This document shows, piece by piece, positions 26,637 to 35,703 of a stretch of 64,000 nucleotides of DNA. A program made the position numbers and the translations under genes. The DNA is from Homoserinibacter sp. YIM 151385 (lineage in GTDB: Bacteria > Actinomycetota > Actinomycetes > Actinomycetales > Microbacteriaceae): assembly GCF_027912415.1 (NCBI RefSeq), contig NZ_CP115175.1:2604001-2668000 (forward strand). Direction: 5' to 3'. The notes below the pieces were generated by a model. It had not been told where the DNA came from. It ran no database searches and worked only from the letters and a program-made list of their open reading frames with translations. Every line of letters begins with the position of its first letter. Position 1 is the stretch's first letter.

Positions 26637-28391
26637 GTGCCAGCGCCCGAGAACTCAAAGACGCCGACACCCTCCAGGACCGCGCTGCGGCTCGGAACCG
26701 CCGCCGCCGCGGTCCTCGCGATCGCCGCGACCGCGATCCACCTCTGGATGGCGTCGACGGCGTCCATCCCCGTGCTGTGGACCGACGAGCTCGGCTACCT
26801 CGCGAACGCGCAGATCCTCTCGGGGGTCGGCGAGCCGCGCGACCTCGCCGGGCGCGGCTACTACGTGGGGTGGGCGCTGCTGCTCGTGCCGCTCTGGTGG
26901 ATCACCAACGATCTCGAGCTGCTGTACCGCATCGCGGTCGGGATCTCGGCGGTGCTCGGCATCGCGGTCATGCTGCCCTCCGCGCTCATCGCGCGCCGCA
27001 TGGGGCTCGGCTGGCGCTGGAGCGTCGCGCTCGCCGCGGTCGTCTCGCTCGCGCCGGCGCGCACCTCGATGTCGAGCTTCGCCCTCGCCGAGAACCTGCT
27101 CACGCTGCTCATCGCCTTCACGGTGCTCGCGGCCATGCGCTTCGGCGCGAGCCGCAGTCTGCGCGACGGCGTCCTGCTCGGTGCGGCGGCCGCCGCCGTC
27201 TTCGTGACGCACGGCCGCGCCGTGCCGATCGCGATCGCCGTGGGCCTCTGGCTCCTCTGGGAGCTGCGGCGCCACTGGCGGGCGGCGCTCGCGGGCGGCG
27301 TCGTGCTCGCGGCGATGAGCGCGGGCGGCTTCCTGCTCTACCGCTGGACGATCTCCTTCCTCTACCCGCCGAGCGCGGACCGCGAGGCCACCGGCATCGA
27401 CCGCATCTTCTTCTCGCCGCCCGCCGCCGTCGTGACGAGCGGCACGGGCCAGGTCTGGTACGAGTTCGCGGCCTGGGGCGGGCTCTGCGTGCTCGGCGGC
27501 ATCCTGCTCGGCCGCGGGGTGATCCGCGAGCTCCGGGCACGCGAGGTCGGGGTCTCCATCGTGAGCGCGGTCGCCCTCATCGGCGTCTTCGTCGTGAGCG
27601 CGACCTGGGTCTCGCGCGTCGTCGCGGCGGGGCGCGACCGCCTCGACATCTACAGCTACGGCCGCTACCTCGAGTCCTACGGCGTGCTGCTCGCGCTCTT
27701 CGGCCTCATCCTGCTCGTGAAGGGGATCTCCTGGCGTGCCGGCATCACGGCGATCGCCGCCTCGGTCGTCATCTCGGCGGTCTTCTTCCTCTTCATCGCG
27801 CCGCAGGCGCCGCTCGACGGCATCCTGTTCTGGGGCGCCACGAGCGTGCCCGGCCTGCTGCAGTATCCCTGGCCGAACACCTCGAGCCGGCTCGTGCCGC
27901 CCTGGCCGTGGGCGGGCGGGTTCGCGATGGCCGCCATCGTGGCGACCGTGCTGCTGCGCAAGCGGCCCCAGATCGTCGTCGCGGTCGCCGCGATCTTCTT
28001 CGCCGCGAGCTCGGTCGTCGCGGGCGTCCGCACGCTCGACCCCTACTTCGCCGGCTTCCGCGCCTCCTTCGGGCTGCGCGAGGAGCTGCACGAGCTCGTG
28101 GACCACACCGTCGCGTTCGACACGGACGGCATGAACGAGCCGGGCATGGTGCGCGACGCGGTCAGTCGCAACGCCTACCAGTACTGGACCTCGCCGCGCG
28201 CCTCGGAGGTCTTCGACAGCGACGAGGGCATCCCCGACGTCGAGCTCGTGATCGCCCGCAAGGAGTGGGCGAACGGCGAGGCCGCCGGCGCCCGCAAGCT
28301 CGCGGACGACACGGGCCTCTTCGACAACGCGCTCTGGGTCATGCCCGGCGCCCTCCAGGACGAGCTGGATGCCCGTGGCCGTCTCGGCTGA
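26637..28391 (+). CDS. GT-C-like polytopic membrane protein, tandem paralogue 1
   Basis: 584 residues with about twelve helices and a soluble C-terminal region of about 130 residues. The first outer loop has VLWTDELGYLANAQILSGVG, an Asp-Glu loop like the catalytic loop of GT-C enzymes, followed by YYVGWALLLVPLWW. VFVTHGRAVP and DIYSYGRYLESYG are shared with the next two genes. The C-terminal region ends SRNAYQYWTSPRASEVFDSDEG and LFDNALWVMPG. I know no characterised relative; a polyprenyl-linked sugar transferase is the best guess. GTG start is leaderless. Confidence 0.75.
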   Translation: MPAPENSKTPTPSRTALRLGTAAAAVLAIAATAIHLWMASTASIPVLWTDELGYLANAQILSGVGEPRDLAGRGYYVGWALLLVPLWWITNDLELLYRIAVGISAVLGIAVMLPSALIARRMGLGWRWSVALAAVVSLAPARTSMSSFALAENLLTLLIAFTVLAAMRFGASRSLRDGVLLGAAAAAVFVTHGRAVPIAIAVGLWLLWELRRHWRAALAGGVVLAAMSAGGFLLYRWTISFLYPPSADREATGIDRIFFSPPAAVVTSGTGQVWYEFAAWGGLCVLGGILLGRGVIRELRAREVGVSIVSAVALIGVFVVSATWVSRVVAAGRDRLDIYSYGRYLESYGVLLALFGLILLVKGISWRAGITAIAASVVISAVFFLFIAPQAPLDGILFWGATSVPGLLQYPWPNTSSRLVPPWPWAGGFAMAAIVATVLLRKRPQIVVAVAAIFFAASSVVAGVRTLDPYFAGFRASFGLREELHELVDHTVAFDTDGMNEPGMVRDAVSRNAYQYWTSPRASEVFDSDEGIPDVELVIARKEWANGEAAGARKLADDTGLFDNALWVMPGALQDELDARGRLG

Positions 28392-30171
28392 GCCGGTGCG
28401 CGCGACGCGCATCACGGGCGGCGCGCCCGCGACCCGTGCCGCCTGGGCGGCGGCGGCGGTCGCCGTCGTCGTCGCGACGGCCGCCAACATCTGGGTGGCG
28501 TGGGGATCGACGATCCCCGTGTTCTACACGGACGAGGTCGGCTACGTCGCCAACGCGCAGCTGCTCTCGGGCATCGGCGCCCCGCGCGACTTCTCGGCGA
28601 GCTCGTACTACCTCGGCTGGTCGGTGCTGCTCGTCCCGTTCTGGTGGATCCTCCAGGACCCCGAGCACGTCTACCGTGCCGCCGTCGCCGGCTCCGTGGC
28701 GTGCGGCGTGCTCGTCATCTGGCCGCTCGCCGCACTCGGCCGCCGCCTCGGGATGGCCATGCCCTGGGCGATCGTCGCGGCGGCCGCGGTCTCGGTCGCG
28801 CCGGGTCACCTCGTCATGTCGAACTTCGGCCTCGCGGAGAACTTCATCACCCTGCTCGTGGCGACGGCCGCGATCCTGGCCGTCCGCTTCGCCGAGTCGC
28901 CGAGCGCCATCCGGGCGGCGCTCCTCGCGGCCACCGGCGCCTACCTCGTCGTGACGCACGCGAGGACCGCTCCCGTCGTCCTCGTGACGGTGCTCTGGAT
29001 CGTCGTCGTGGCGCGGCGGCGCTGGCGGGTGTCGCTCGCGGGCGTCGCGGCGGCCGCCGCCGTCGCCGTCCCGGGCTTCCTCGCCTACAACGCGCTCGTG
29101 CCGCAGATGTACAGCGCCGCGAGCAACCGCGAGGAGCGCGGGCTGACCCGTCTGCTGCAGCTCGACCCGCTCGGGGCCCTCACGGCGTTCGTCGGCCAGA
29201 GCTGGTACGTCTTCGCGGCATGGTACGCCGTGGGTCTGCTCGGCCTCGTCGTGGTCGTCGCGCTCGCGATCGGGGAGTGGCGCGGTCGGCGCGGGCCGCG
29301 GATCGGGCCGGCGACGTGGGGGCTCGCCGCCTTCGCGGGGGTGCTCGCCTTCAGCGTGATCTGGGTCGCGACGCCGATCGCGCGCGACGACCCGCGCTTC
29401 GACCTCTACGCCTACGGCCGCTACCTCGACGTCGCGCTCGCGGTGCTCGCCATGGTGGGCATCGCCGCGGCCGTCCGCTCGGCGCGGCGGGCGACCGCGC
29501 TCGCCTTCGGCGCCGCCGCGCTCGGCATCACGGCCCTGTTCCTCCTCGTGGTGCGGCCGCAGGTGCCGCGCGAGGGCTGGTGGGGCCCCAACAGCGTGCC
29601 GGGCCTGATCCAGTGGAGCTGGCCCAACATCCATGGGGCGTCGGAGCCGCCGTGGATCGTCGCGAGCCTCGCGGGGCTCGCCGCCGTGCTGCTCATCGCC
29701 CTCTCCTGGCTCCTGCTGCCGGCGCGCCGCCGTGCGGCGGTCGTCGCGAGCGGGATGCTGCTCGTCATGCTCGCGAGCGGGATCGCGGCCGAGGTCCGCA
29801 CGATCCGGCCGAGCTTCGACCCCTGGTACACCTCCTTCACGCTCCGGCACGACGTCGAGCGAACGCTCGAGGCGCATCCCGACGCGAGCCTCAGCTTCGA
29901 CCGGCGGAACCTCTCCGACACGCTCGGCGGGGTCGACACCGTGAGCCGCAACGCGTACCAGTTCTTCCTCTCGCCCCGAGCACTCCCCGTCTTCGACAGC
30001 GACGACGAGGCGCCCGAGTCGGAGCTCGTGATCAGCCGCGGCGACTGGCCGCTCGGCGAGGAGCTCGGGGCGCGCGTGGTCGCGCGCGACACGGGGATGT
30101 TCGACAACACCCTCTGGGTGATGCCGGGCGACCTCCAGGACGAGCTCGAGGCCGCGGGCGAGCTCGAGTGA
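28369..30171 (+). CDS. GT-C-like polytopic membrane protein, tandem paralogue 2
   Basis: 600 residues, homologous over its length to the preceding gene: VFYTDEVGYVANAQLLSGIG in the first loop, LVVTHARTAPVV, DLYAYGRYLDVAL, then SRNAYQFFLSPRALPVFDSDDE and MFDNTLWVMPG at the C-terminus. The Asp-Glu pair in the first loop is kept. ATG at 28369 lies 23 bases inside the preceding gene, and a GTG six bases later is also possible. The stop overlaps the third paralogue (GTGA). The three genes appear to be one coupled operon and arose by tandem duplication. Confidence 0.77.
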   Translation: MPVAVSAEPVRATRITGGAPATRAAWAAAAVAVVVATAANIWVAWGSTIPVFYTDEVGYVANAQLLSGIGAPRDFSASSYYLGWSVLLVPFWWILQDPEHVYRAAVAGSVACGVLVIWPLAALGRRLGMAMPWAIVAAAAVSVAPGHLVMSNFGLAENFITLLVATAAILAVRFAESPSAIRAALLAATGAYLVVTHARTAPVVLVTVLWIVVVARRRWRVSLAGVAAAAAVAVPGFLAYNALVPQMYSAASNREERGLTRLLQLDPLGALTAFVGQSWYVFAAWYAVGLLGLVVVVALAIGEWRGRRGPRIGPATWGLAAFAGVLAFSVIWVATPIARDDPRFDLYAYGRYLDVALAVLAMVGIAAAVRSARRATALAFGAAALGITALFLLVVRPQVPREGWWGPNSVPGLIQWSWPNIHGASEPPWIVASLAGLAAVLLIALSWLLLPARRRAAVVASGMLLVMLASGIAAEVRTIRPSFDPWYTSFTLRHDVERTLEAHPDASLSFDRRNLSDTLGGVDTVSRNAYQFFLSPRALPVFDSDDEAPESELVISRGDWPLGEELGARVVARDTGMFDNTLWVMPGDLQDELEAAGELE

Positions 30172-31898
30172 TCCGCGCGAGGCGGCTGCCGCTCCTCGAG
30201 CTCGGCGCCGTCCTGCTCGTCGTCGCCGCGAACGTCTTCACCGCCTGGGGCGCGGTCGTCCCCCTCTACTGGCAGGACGAGGCCGGCTACCTCGGCGCCT
30301 CGCAGGTGCTCGCGGGCGTCGGCGAGGCGCCGAGCCTGAGCGGCCGCCCGTACTCGATCGGCTTCGCGCTCCTCATCGCGCCGCTGTGGTGGATCGTCGA
30401 CTCCGGCCGCGAGGTCTACCTCGGCGCGATCGCCGTCTCGACCGCCTGCGGGGTGCTCACGGTGCTGCCGCTCGCCGCGATCGCCAGACGGCTCGGCCTC
30501 CGGCGGCCGTGGGCCGTGCCGGCCGCCGCGGCGATCGCGCTCGCCCCCGCCCGCACGATCGCCTCCGACTTCGCGACGCCCGAGAACCTGCTCACGCTCC
30601 TCGTCGCGCTCCTGCTGCTCGCGGGGCTGCGCTACCGGGCGCGGCCGAGCGCGGGCCGTGCGGCGCTGCTCGGGGCGCTCGCCGCCGCCGCCTTCGTCGT
30701 GCACGGCCGCGCGGTGCCGCTGCTCATCGCGACCGCGCTCTGGATGCTGTGGGAGCTGCGCCGGCATCCTCGCGCCGCGCTGGCGGGGCTCGCGAGCTCG
30801 ATCGGCCTCGCGGCCGCGGGGTTCGCGCTGTATCGCGCCGTCGTCGCCCAGCTCTACGTCTCGGCGAGCTCGCGCGAGGACTCGGGCATCGCGCGCCTGC
30901 TCGGCGCCGACCCCCACGCCGTGCTGCTCTCGGGCCTCGGCCAGCTCTGGTACCTCGTGTTCGCCTGGATCGGCCTCACGGTGCTCGGCGCGATCCCGCT
31001 CCTCGCCCGCCTGCGCCGGGAGCTCGCGGTCCGGCGCCCGGGGATCGCGGTCTGGGGCGCGCTCGCGCTGCTCGGGACGGCGGTCGTCTCGGTCACCTAC
31101 ATCGCCGATGCGATCCGCCGCGATGTCGGGCGGATCGACATCTACAGCTACGGCCGCTACCTCGACCCCGTCGTCGTGCCGCTCGCGCTCCTCGGGCTCG
31201 TGCTGGTGCTCCGCGGCGCGAGCCGGCGGCGGATCGCGGCGGCGATCGTCGCGACGGCCGCCACGGCGCTCGCCTGGTTCGCGCTCGTCTGGCCGCAGCT
31301 GCCGAGCACCGGCAACCAGCACTGGTTCCCGATCAACATCATGGGGACCCTGCAGTTCCCCTGGCGCGGCACGACCTGGCTGCCGGCCGCGCCCTGGCTC
31401 TACATGAGCGCGGCCGTGCTCGCGGCGCTCGTCGTCGTGCTCCTGCTCCGCCGCCGGCCGGCCGTGCTGCTCGCGATGCTCATGGCGGTCATGCTCGCCT
31501 CCACCGCGATCGCGGAGCTGCGGATCGTGCGCCCCTTCTTCTCGGGCTGGAACGGCTCCTACTCGCTCGCGCAGCGCATCCTCGACGACCCGCGGCTCGA
31601 GGGGCAGGCGCTCGCCTTCGACACGGAGGGCCTCCGCGAGGAGCGCGACAGCGCGAGCCGGAACGCCTTCCAGGTGCTGCTCGCGCCGCGCGCCGTCGAG
31701 GTCTTCGACTCCTCCGAGGCGCCGCCGCCCGCGGAGCTCGTGCTCGCGCGCGAGACGTGGCCGGAGGGCGAGCGGCTCGGCGCCGTGCGCATCGACCTCG
31801 ACGAGGGCGTCTTCGACACGGGCCTCTGGGTGCTGCCGGGGCCGCTGCTCGAGCGGCTCGAGGCGACGGGCCGGGAGGACGCTCAGGGCGGTCGGTGA
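30168..31898 (+). CDS. GT-C-like polytopic membrane protein, tandem paralogue 3
   Basis: 576 residues. It shares VPLYWQDEAGYLGASQVLAG (Asp-Glu loop), VVHGRAVPLLIA, DIYSYGRYLDPVV and the C-terminal SRNAFQVLLAPRAVEVFDSSE with its two neighbours. GTG at 30168 overlaps the stop of paralogue 2. The basic N-terminus followed by a single helix orients the acidic loop outside. Divergence of the loop residues after Asp-Glu from copies 1 and 2 suggests each enzyme serves a different linkage, but no substrate can be deduced. Confidence 0.75.
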   Translation: MIRARRLPLLELGAVLLVVAANVFTAWGAVVPLYWQDEAGYLGASQVLAGVGEAPSLSGRPYSIGFALLIAPLWWIVDSGREVYLGAIAVSTACGVLTVLPLAAIARRLGLRRPWAVPAAAAIALAPARTIASDFATPENLLTLLVALLLLAGLRYRARPSAGRAALLGALAAAAFVVHGRAVPLLIATALWMLWELRRHPRAALAGLASSIGLAAAGFALYRAVVAQLYVSASSREDSGIARLLGADPHAVLLSGLGQLWYLVFAWIGLTVLGAIPLLARLRRELAVRRPGIAVWGALALLGTAVVSVTYIADAIRRDVGRIDIYSYGRYLDPVVVPLALLGLVLVLRGASRRRIAAAIVATAATALAWFALVWPQLPSTGNQHWFPINIMGTLQFPWRGTTWLPAAPWLYMSAAVLAALVVVLLLRRRPAVLLAMLMAVMLASTAIAELRIVRPFFSGWNGSYSLAQRILDDPRLEGQALAFDTEGLREERDSASRNAFQVLLAPRAVEVFDSSEAPPPAELVLARETWPEGERLGAVRIDLDEGVFDTGLWVLPGPLLERLEATGREDAQGGR

Positions 31899-31907
31899 CG
31901 ACGGGCC

Positions 31908-31913
31908 TAGGAT
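31908..31913 (+). promoter_or_regulatory. -10 box TAGGAT for the first small coiled-coil gene (leaderless)
   Basis: TAGGAT ends 7 bases before the GTG at 31921. The in-frame ATG at 31912 overlaps the box itself and is therefore a poor start. Confidence 0.55.
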
Positions 31914-31920
31914 GTCGGGC

Positions 31921-32145
31921 GTGACCGAGAAGGATCAGGAGCCCTCGTCAGAGGAGCTCGCCGCACGCGTGGCGGAGCTCGAGACGCGGATCCACGAATA
32001 CCACCGCACCGAGCTGAGCCGCTGGGCGGACGCCGTCCTCGAGGCGCAGAACCTGTCGAACGAGGTCATGGCGATGCGCGCGACCGTCTCCTGGCGGGTG
32101 ACGGCGCCCCTGCGGGTGGTGCGGACGCGGCAGCTGCGCTCGTGA
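31921..32145 (+). CDS. Small coiled-coil protein with SWRVTAPLR tail, set A
   Basis: 74 residues. An acidic start is followed by heptad-like helix (SEELAARVAELETRIHEYHR, about residues 9-28), NLSNEVMAM, and a basic end SWRVTAPLRVVRTRQLRS. SWRxTAPLR-type motifs are known near the N-termini of large glycosyltransferases and methyltransferases of surface glycans, after coiled coils; here the segment is a separate protein. It overlaps the following GT-B gene by 4 bases (GTGA) and has its own leaderless promoter. A homologous small gene heads the second GT set at 41132. An adaptor or membrane-proximal oligomerisation role is a guess. Confidence 0.72.
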   Translation: MTEKDQEPSSEELAARVAELETRIHEYHRTELSRWADAVLEAQNLSNEVMAMRATVSWRVTAPLRVVRTRQLRS

Positions 32146-33671
32146 GCGCGACGATGGAGTCCGTCGTCGGCGAGCCGACCGCGGATCGCCTCGCCGAGCG
32201 CGAGCGGCTGCTCACGGCCCAGGCGCAGCGACTCGCGACGGCGGCCGGCGCGATCGGCGTCGACGTCGATCCCGGGCTCGGCGACGCGCGCGACCGCTCG
32301 ATCGCGGCTCTCGGCCCGCTCGCCGCGGCGGTGAGCGAGGAGCGCGACGACGCCCACCTCTGGCTGCTCTTCGCCGCGATGTCGGGCGGCTTCCCCGGCG
32401 TCGGCGACATGGAGGCCGCGATCCGCATGCGCGATCGCATGTCGCGCGACGAGTTCTTCGACTGGTTCATCGCCGCGAGCGCGCTCCCCGCGACCTGGGG
32501 CGGCACGGCCTTCAGCGAGCTCTCGGTCGTCGCCGATCGCGTGCTCGTCGACGTGAACAGCTGCGCCCGCTCGGATCGGCACACCGGCATCCAGCGCGTC
32601 GAGCGCGAGACGCTGCCGCTCTGGTCGCGCGATCACGGCGTCGAGCTCGTCGCCTGGACGGTGCGCTCGGGCATCTACCGCGAGCTGCGCGAGGCGGAGA
32701 CCGAGCGCGTCCTCGAGTGGGCGGGCGGGGGAGGGGGCTCGAGCCACCTCGACGAGCGCGCCGACGAGGGGCTCAAGCTCGTCGTGCCGTGGCGCACGAC
32801 CCTCGTGCTGCCCGAGGTCGCCGACTCGCGGCAGTCCTCGCGCCTCGAGGCGCTCGCCCGCTACTCCGGCACCCGCGTCGCGATGATCGGCTACGACGTC
32901 ATCCCGCTCACGAGCCCCGAGCTGCTGCCGCGCGAGACGGGCCGCGACTTCCTCGACTACCTCGGCGTCGTCCGCGGTGCGAGCGCCATCGCGGGCATCA
33001 GCCGCTCCGCGACCGAGGAGTTCGCGGGCTACGTCGACGCGCTCGGTGCGGAGGACGGCCCCGAGCTGGTGACCTGCGAGCTGCCGGCCGCGCTGCCGGC
33101 GGCCGCCCCGACGGAGGAGGCGGCCCGCACCGAGGCCGCCGTCGTGCTCTGCGTCGGCAGCCACGAGCCGCGCAAGAACCACGGCGCCGTGCTCCACGCG
33201 GCCGAGCGGCTCTGGCGCGAGGGGGCCGACTTCGAGCTCTGGTTCTTCGGCGGCCACGGCTGGGGCACCGACTTCGACGAGCTCGTGGATCGCGCGAAGA
33301 AGCGCGGGCGGCGGGTGCGCGTCGAGCGCGCCGTCTCGGACCGCATCCTGTGGGAGGCCCTCCGCGACGCCCGCTTCACGGTCTTCCCCTCGCTCCACGA
33401 GGGCTACGGCCTGCCCGTCGCCGAGTCGCTCGCCTTCGGCACCCCCGTCATCACCACCGACTACGGCTCGACCCGCGAGATCGCCGAGCGCGGCGGCTGC
33501 CTGCTCGTCGACCCGCGCTCGGATGACGAGCTGCACGACGCCATGCGCCGCCTCCTCCTCGACGACGAGGAGCTCGGCCGCCTCTCCGCGGAGGCCTCCC
33601 GCATCGAGGTGCGCACCTGGGAGCAGTACGCCGACGAGCTCTGGAGGGCGCTGGTGCCGGATGTCGCGTGA
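32142..33671 (+). CDS. GT4-type glycosyltransferase with helical N-terminal domain, set A
   Basis: 509 residues. An N-terminal helical domain (about 1-125) is followed by the GT-B fold starting RVLVDVNSCARSDRHTGIQR, where THTGIQRV-type sequence replaces the usual glycine loop. The C-terminal domain has CVGSHEPRKNHGAVLHAAER and the E-x7-E donor motif HEGYGLPVAES. The homologues at 41407 and 42912 share the helical domain and the TGIQR/TGVQR motif. The GTG overlaps the stop of the small coiled-coil gene. Donor and linkage are unknown; GDP-deoxyhexose from the neighbouring gmd genes is possible. Confidence 0.85.
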   Translation: MSATMESVVGEPTADRLAERERLLTAQAQRLATAAGAIGVDVDPGLGDARDRSIAALGPLAAAVSEERDDAHLWLLFAAMSGGFPGVGDMEAAIRMRDRMSRDEFFDWFIAASALPATWGGTAFSELSVVADRVLVDVNSCARSDRHTGIQRVERETLPLWSRDHGVELVAWTVRSGIYRELREAETERVLEWAGGGGGSSHLDERADEGLKLVVPWRTTLVLPEVADSRQSSRLEALARYSGTRVAMIGYDVIPLTSPELLPRETGRDFLDYLGVVRGASAIAGISRSATEEFAGYVDALGAEDGPELVTCELPAALPAAAPTEEAARTEAAVVLCVGSHEPRKNHGAVLHAAERLWREGADFELWFFGGHGWGTDFDELVDRAKKRGRRVRVERAVSDRILWEALRDARFTVFPSLHEGYGLPVAESLAFGTPVITTDYGSTREIAERGGCLLVDPRSDDELHDAMRRLLLDDEELGRLSAEASRIEVRTWEQYADELWRALVPDVA

Positions 33672-34671
33672 GCTCCCCGCCCGCGCCCGGCTCGCGGCGC
33701 TGACGCCCCGCCGTCGCCGCGCGCTCGGCGCCCGCAGCCGGCTCCTGCTCGAGGCGGTCGGCCGCCCCGTGAGCCGACCCGCCCTCGGCGCGCTGCTCTC
33801 GGCGCTCGAGGCGCTCGACGAGTCCGAGCTCTGGCTCGCGCTCGCGGTGCTGCACGCCGAGCTGCCGACCCCGAGCCAGGTGCGCCGCCTGCGCCGCTCG
33901 CGCGAGCTCGACGGCGGCTGGGGCGCGCTCGACCAGCTGCTCGAGGACGCGCCGCGGCGCCGCGGCGAGCGCGGTGCGCCCGTCCCCGTCCGCGTCGTCA
34001 GCGACGTCGTCCTCATGGACGTCACCGGCCTCCTCCCCGGCGACTCCGTCGCCCCCGGCCTCGGCGCCGCCCGCCAGCTCGCGCGCGCCTGGAGCCGCGA
34101 GGCCGGCATCCTGCCGGTCGCCTGGGGCGGCTCGCGGCGGCGGCTCCGCGAGCTCGAGGACGAGGAGCGGCGCGCCATCGGGCTCGCCGCGCCGGCCGGC
34201 CGCCTGCTCGGCGCGACCGAGACGGCGCTCGTGCCGCACCGCGCCGCCTACCTGCTCGTGGGAGCCGTGCAGCTGCCCCGCTCCGCCGAGCGGATCATCG
34301 CACTCGGCGAGTCGAGCGCGAACCGCAGCGGCTCGGTCGGCTACGGCCTCGGCCCGCTGCTGCGGGCGGAGGAGCACCCCCCGCAGAAGGGCGAGGCGCG
34401 CTTCTCCTGGCACCTCGCCGCGCAGCGCTCGCTCGAGCGGCTCGTCGTCCTCGGCGACGGCGACACCCGCGAGTACGAGGGCTGGCGCCGGATGCTCTCC
34501 GCCGTCGGCCGCCCCGGGCCCGAGCTCCACGGCTTCGCCCTCCCCGCCGACGCCGCGGGTGTCGCGGGCAGCATCACCGCCCCCGGCTCCTCCGCCGCAT
34601 GGCTCGCGCTCGCGGGCGACGCGGGCGCGGTCCTGGGCCTCGCGGGCGGCCGCACCGCGGCGGCCCCCTAG
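33661..34671 (+). CDS. Half glycosyltransferase: GT-B paralogue lacking the C-terminal donor domain
   Basis: 336 residues. Its helical N-terminus (ESELWLALAVLHAELPTPSQ) and first Rossmann domain align with the protein at 42912-44342: VVLMDVTGLLP against VLVDVHDT, and EYEGWRRMLSAVGRPGPELH against EYRGWRAMLPAAGIPGPEVV. The sequence then stops shortly after. The TGIQR motif, the SHEPRKN loop and the E-x7-E donor site are all missing, and no remnant of them follows before gmd. The frame is intact with normal codon use, so it looks like a maintained pseudoenzyme or subunit, not decay. It overlaps the preceding GT gene by 11 bases. The TAG stop forms part of the gmd -10 box. Confidence 0.75.
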   Translation: MSRELPARARLAALTPRRRRALGARSRLLLEAVGRPVSRPALGALLSALEALDESELWLALAVLHAELPTPSQVRRLRRSRELDGGWGALDQLLEDAPRRRGERGAPVPVRVVSDVVLMDVTGLLPGDSVAPGLGAARQLARAWSREAGILPVAWGGSRRRLRELEDEERRAIGLAAPAGRLLGATETALVPHRAAYLLVGAVQLPRSAERIIALGESSANRSGSVGYGLGPLLRAEEHPPQKGEARFSWHLAAQRSLERLVVLGDGDTREYEGWRRMLSAVGRPGPELHGFALPADAAGVAGSITAPGSSAAWLALAGDAGAVLGLAGGRTAAAP

Positions 34672-34674
34672 AAT
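34669..34674 (+). promoter_or_regulatory. -10 box TAGAAT for gmd, overlapping the half-GT stop codon
   Basis: Stop TAG plus AAT. The leader of about 28 bases contains CAGGGAG before the ATG at 34710. Confidence 0.5.
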
Positions 34675-34709
34675 CGTCTGCGGACCACGCCACCCACGTC
34701 AGGGAGATC

Positions 34710-35693
34710 ATGACTCGCGCGCTCATCACCGGTGTCACCGGCCAGGACGGCTACTACCTCAGCAAGCTGCTGCTCGAGAAGGGCTACGAGGTGTACGGCC
34801 TCGTGCGCGGCCAGAACAACCCCAAGATCGAGTTCCTCAAGCGGGAGCTGCCCGAGGTGAGGATCCTCACGGGCGACCTGCTCGACACCTCGAGCCTCAT
34901 CCGCGCCCTCGGCGCCGCGCAGCCCGACGAGTTCTACAACCTCGGCGCCATCAGCTTCGTCGCGTACTCGTGGGAGAACGCCTCGCTCACGAGCGATGTC
35001 ACGGGCAAGGGCGTGCTCAACGCGCTCGAGGCCGTCCGCCTCCACGCGGGCGACGACGTCGCGAAGGTGAAGTTCTACCAGGCGTCGAGCTCCGAGATGT
35101 TCGGCAAGGTCCAGCAGGTGCCCCAGTCGGAGGAGACCCTCCTCTGGCCCCGATCGCCCTACGGCGTCGCGAAGGTCTTCGGGCACTACATGACGATCAA
35201 CTACCGCGAGTCCTACGGCATGCACGCCTCGAGCGGCATCCTGTTCAACCACGAGTCGCCCATGCGCGGGCCGGAGTTCGTGACCCGCAAGATCAGCCTC
35301 GCGGTCGCCCGCATCGCGGCGGGCCTGCAGGATCAGATCTCGCTCGGCAACCTCGACGCGAAGCGCGACTGGGGCTTCGCGGGCGACTACGTCGACGCCA
35401 TGTGGCGGATGCTGCAGCAGCCCGAGGGCGACGACTACGTCGTGTCGACGAACGAGACGCACTCGGTGCGCGAGTACCTCGACATCGCCTTCTCGCACGT
35501 CGGCATCGAGGACTGGGAGCGGCACGTCTACCAGGACCCGCAGTTCTTCCGCCCCGCGGAGGTCGACCTCCTCATCGGCGACTCCACGAAGGCTCGCGAG
35601 CAGCTCGGCTGGGAGCCGAAGGTCAGCTTCCCCGAGCTCGTGCGCATGATGGTCGACGCGGACGTCGCACGCGTGCGCGAGCAGACGAAGTAG
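34710..35693 (+). CDS. gmd: GDP-mannose 4,6-dehydratase, copy 1
   Basis: 327 residues. It makes GDP-4-keto-6-deoxy-D-mannose from GDP-mannose. [16 protein letters not shown] is the NADP loop, [13 protein letters not shown] follows, and the catalytic residues are Ser127 and Glu129 (SSSEMFG) with Tyr151/Lys155 (SPYGVAK). E. coli Gmd has Thr132 at the position of Ser127. [17 protein letters not shown] is the GMD signature. The start is ATG after AGGGAG. GDP-mannose would come from the manA and phosphomannomutase genes at the right end. A second copy follows 10 bases downstream. Confidence 0.92.
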   Translation: MTRALITGVTGQDGYYLSKLLLEKGYEVYGLVRGQNNPKIEFLKRELPEVRILTGDLLDTSSLIRALGAAQPDEFYNLGAISFVAYSWENASLTSDVTGKGVLNALEAVRLHAGDDVAKVKFYQASSSEMFGKVQQVPQSEETLLWPRSPYGVAKVFGHYMTINYRESYGMHASSGILFNHESPMRGPEFVTRKISLAVARIAAGLQDQISLGNLDAKRDWGFAGDYVDAMWRMLQQPEGDDYVVSTNETHSVREYLDIAFSHVGIEDWERHVYQDPQFFRPAEVDLLIGDSTKAREQLGWEPKVSFPELVRMMVDADVARVREQTK

Positions 35694-35703
35694 CCCGCGC
35701 GTC

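Noticed and set aside
28369-30171. Single giant gene formed by the three GT-C paralogues
   Set aside because: Clear stops and restarts with GTGA or short overlaps separate them.
33661-34671. Frameshifted or degraded glycosyltransferase
   Set aside because: No remnant of the donor domain in any frame before gmd, and the frame is intact with normal codon use.
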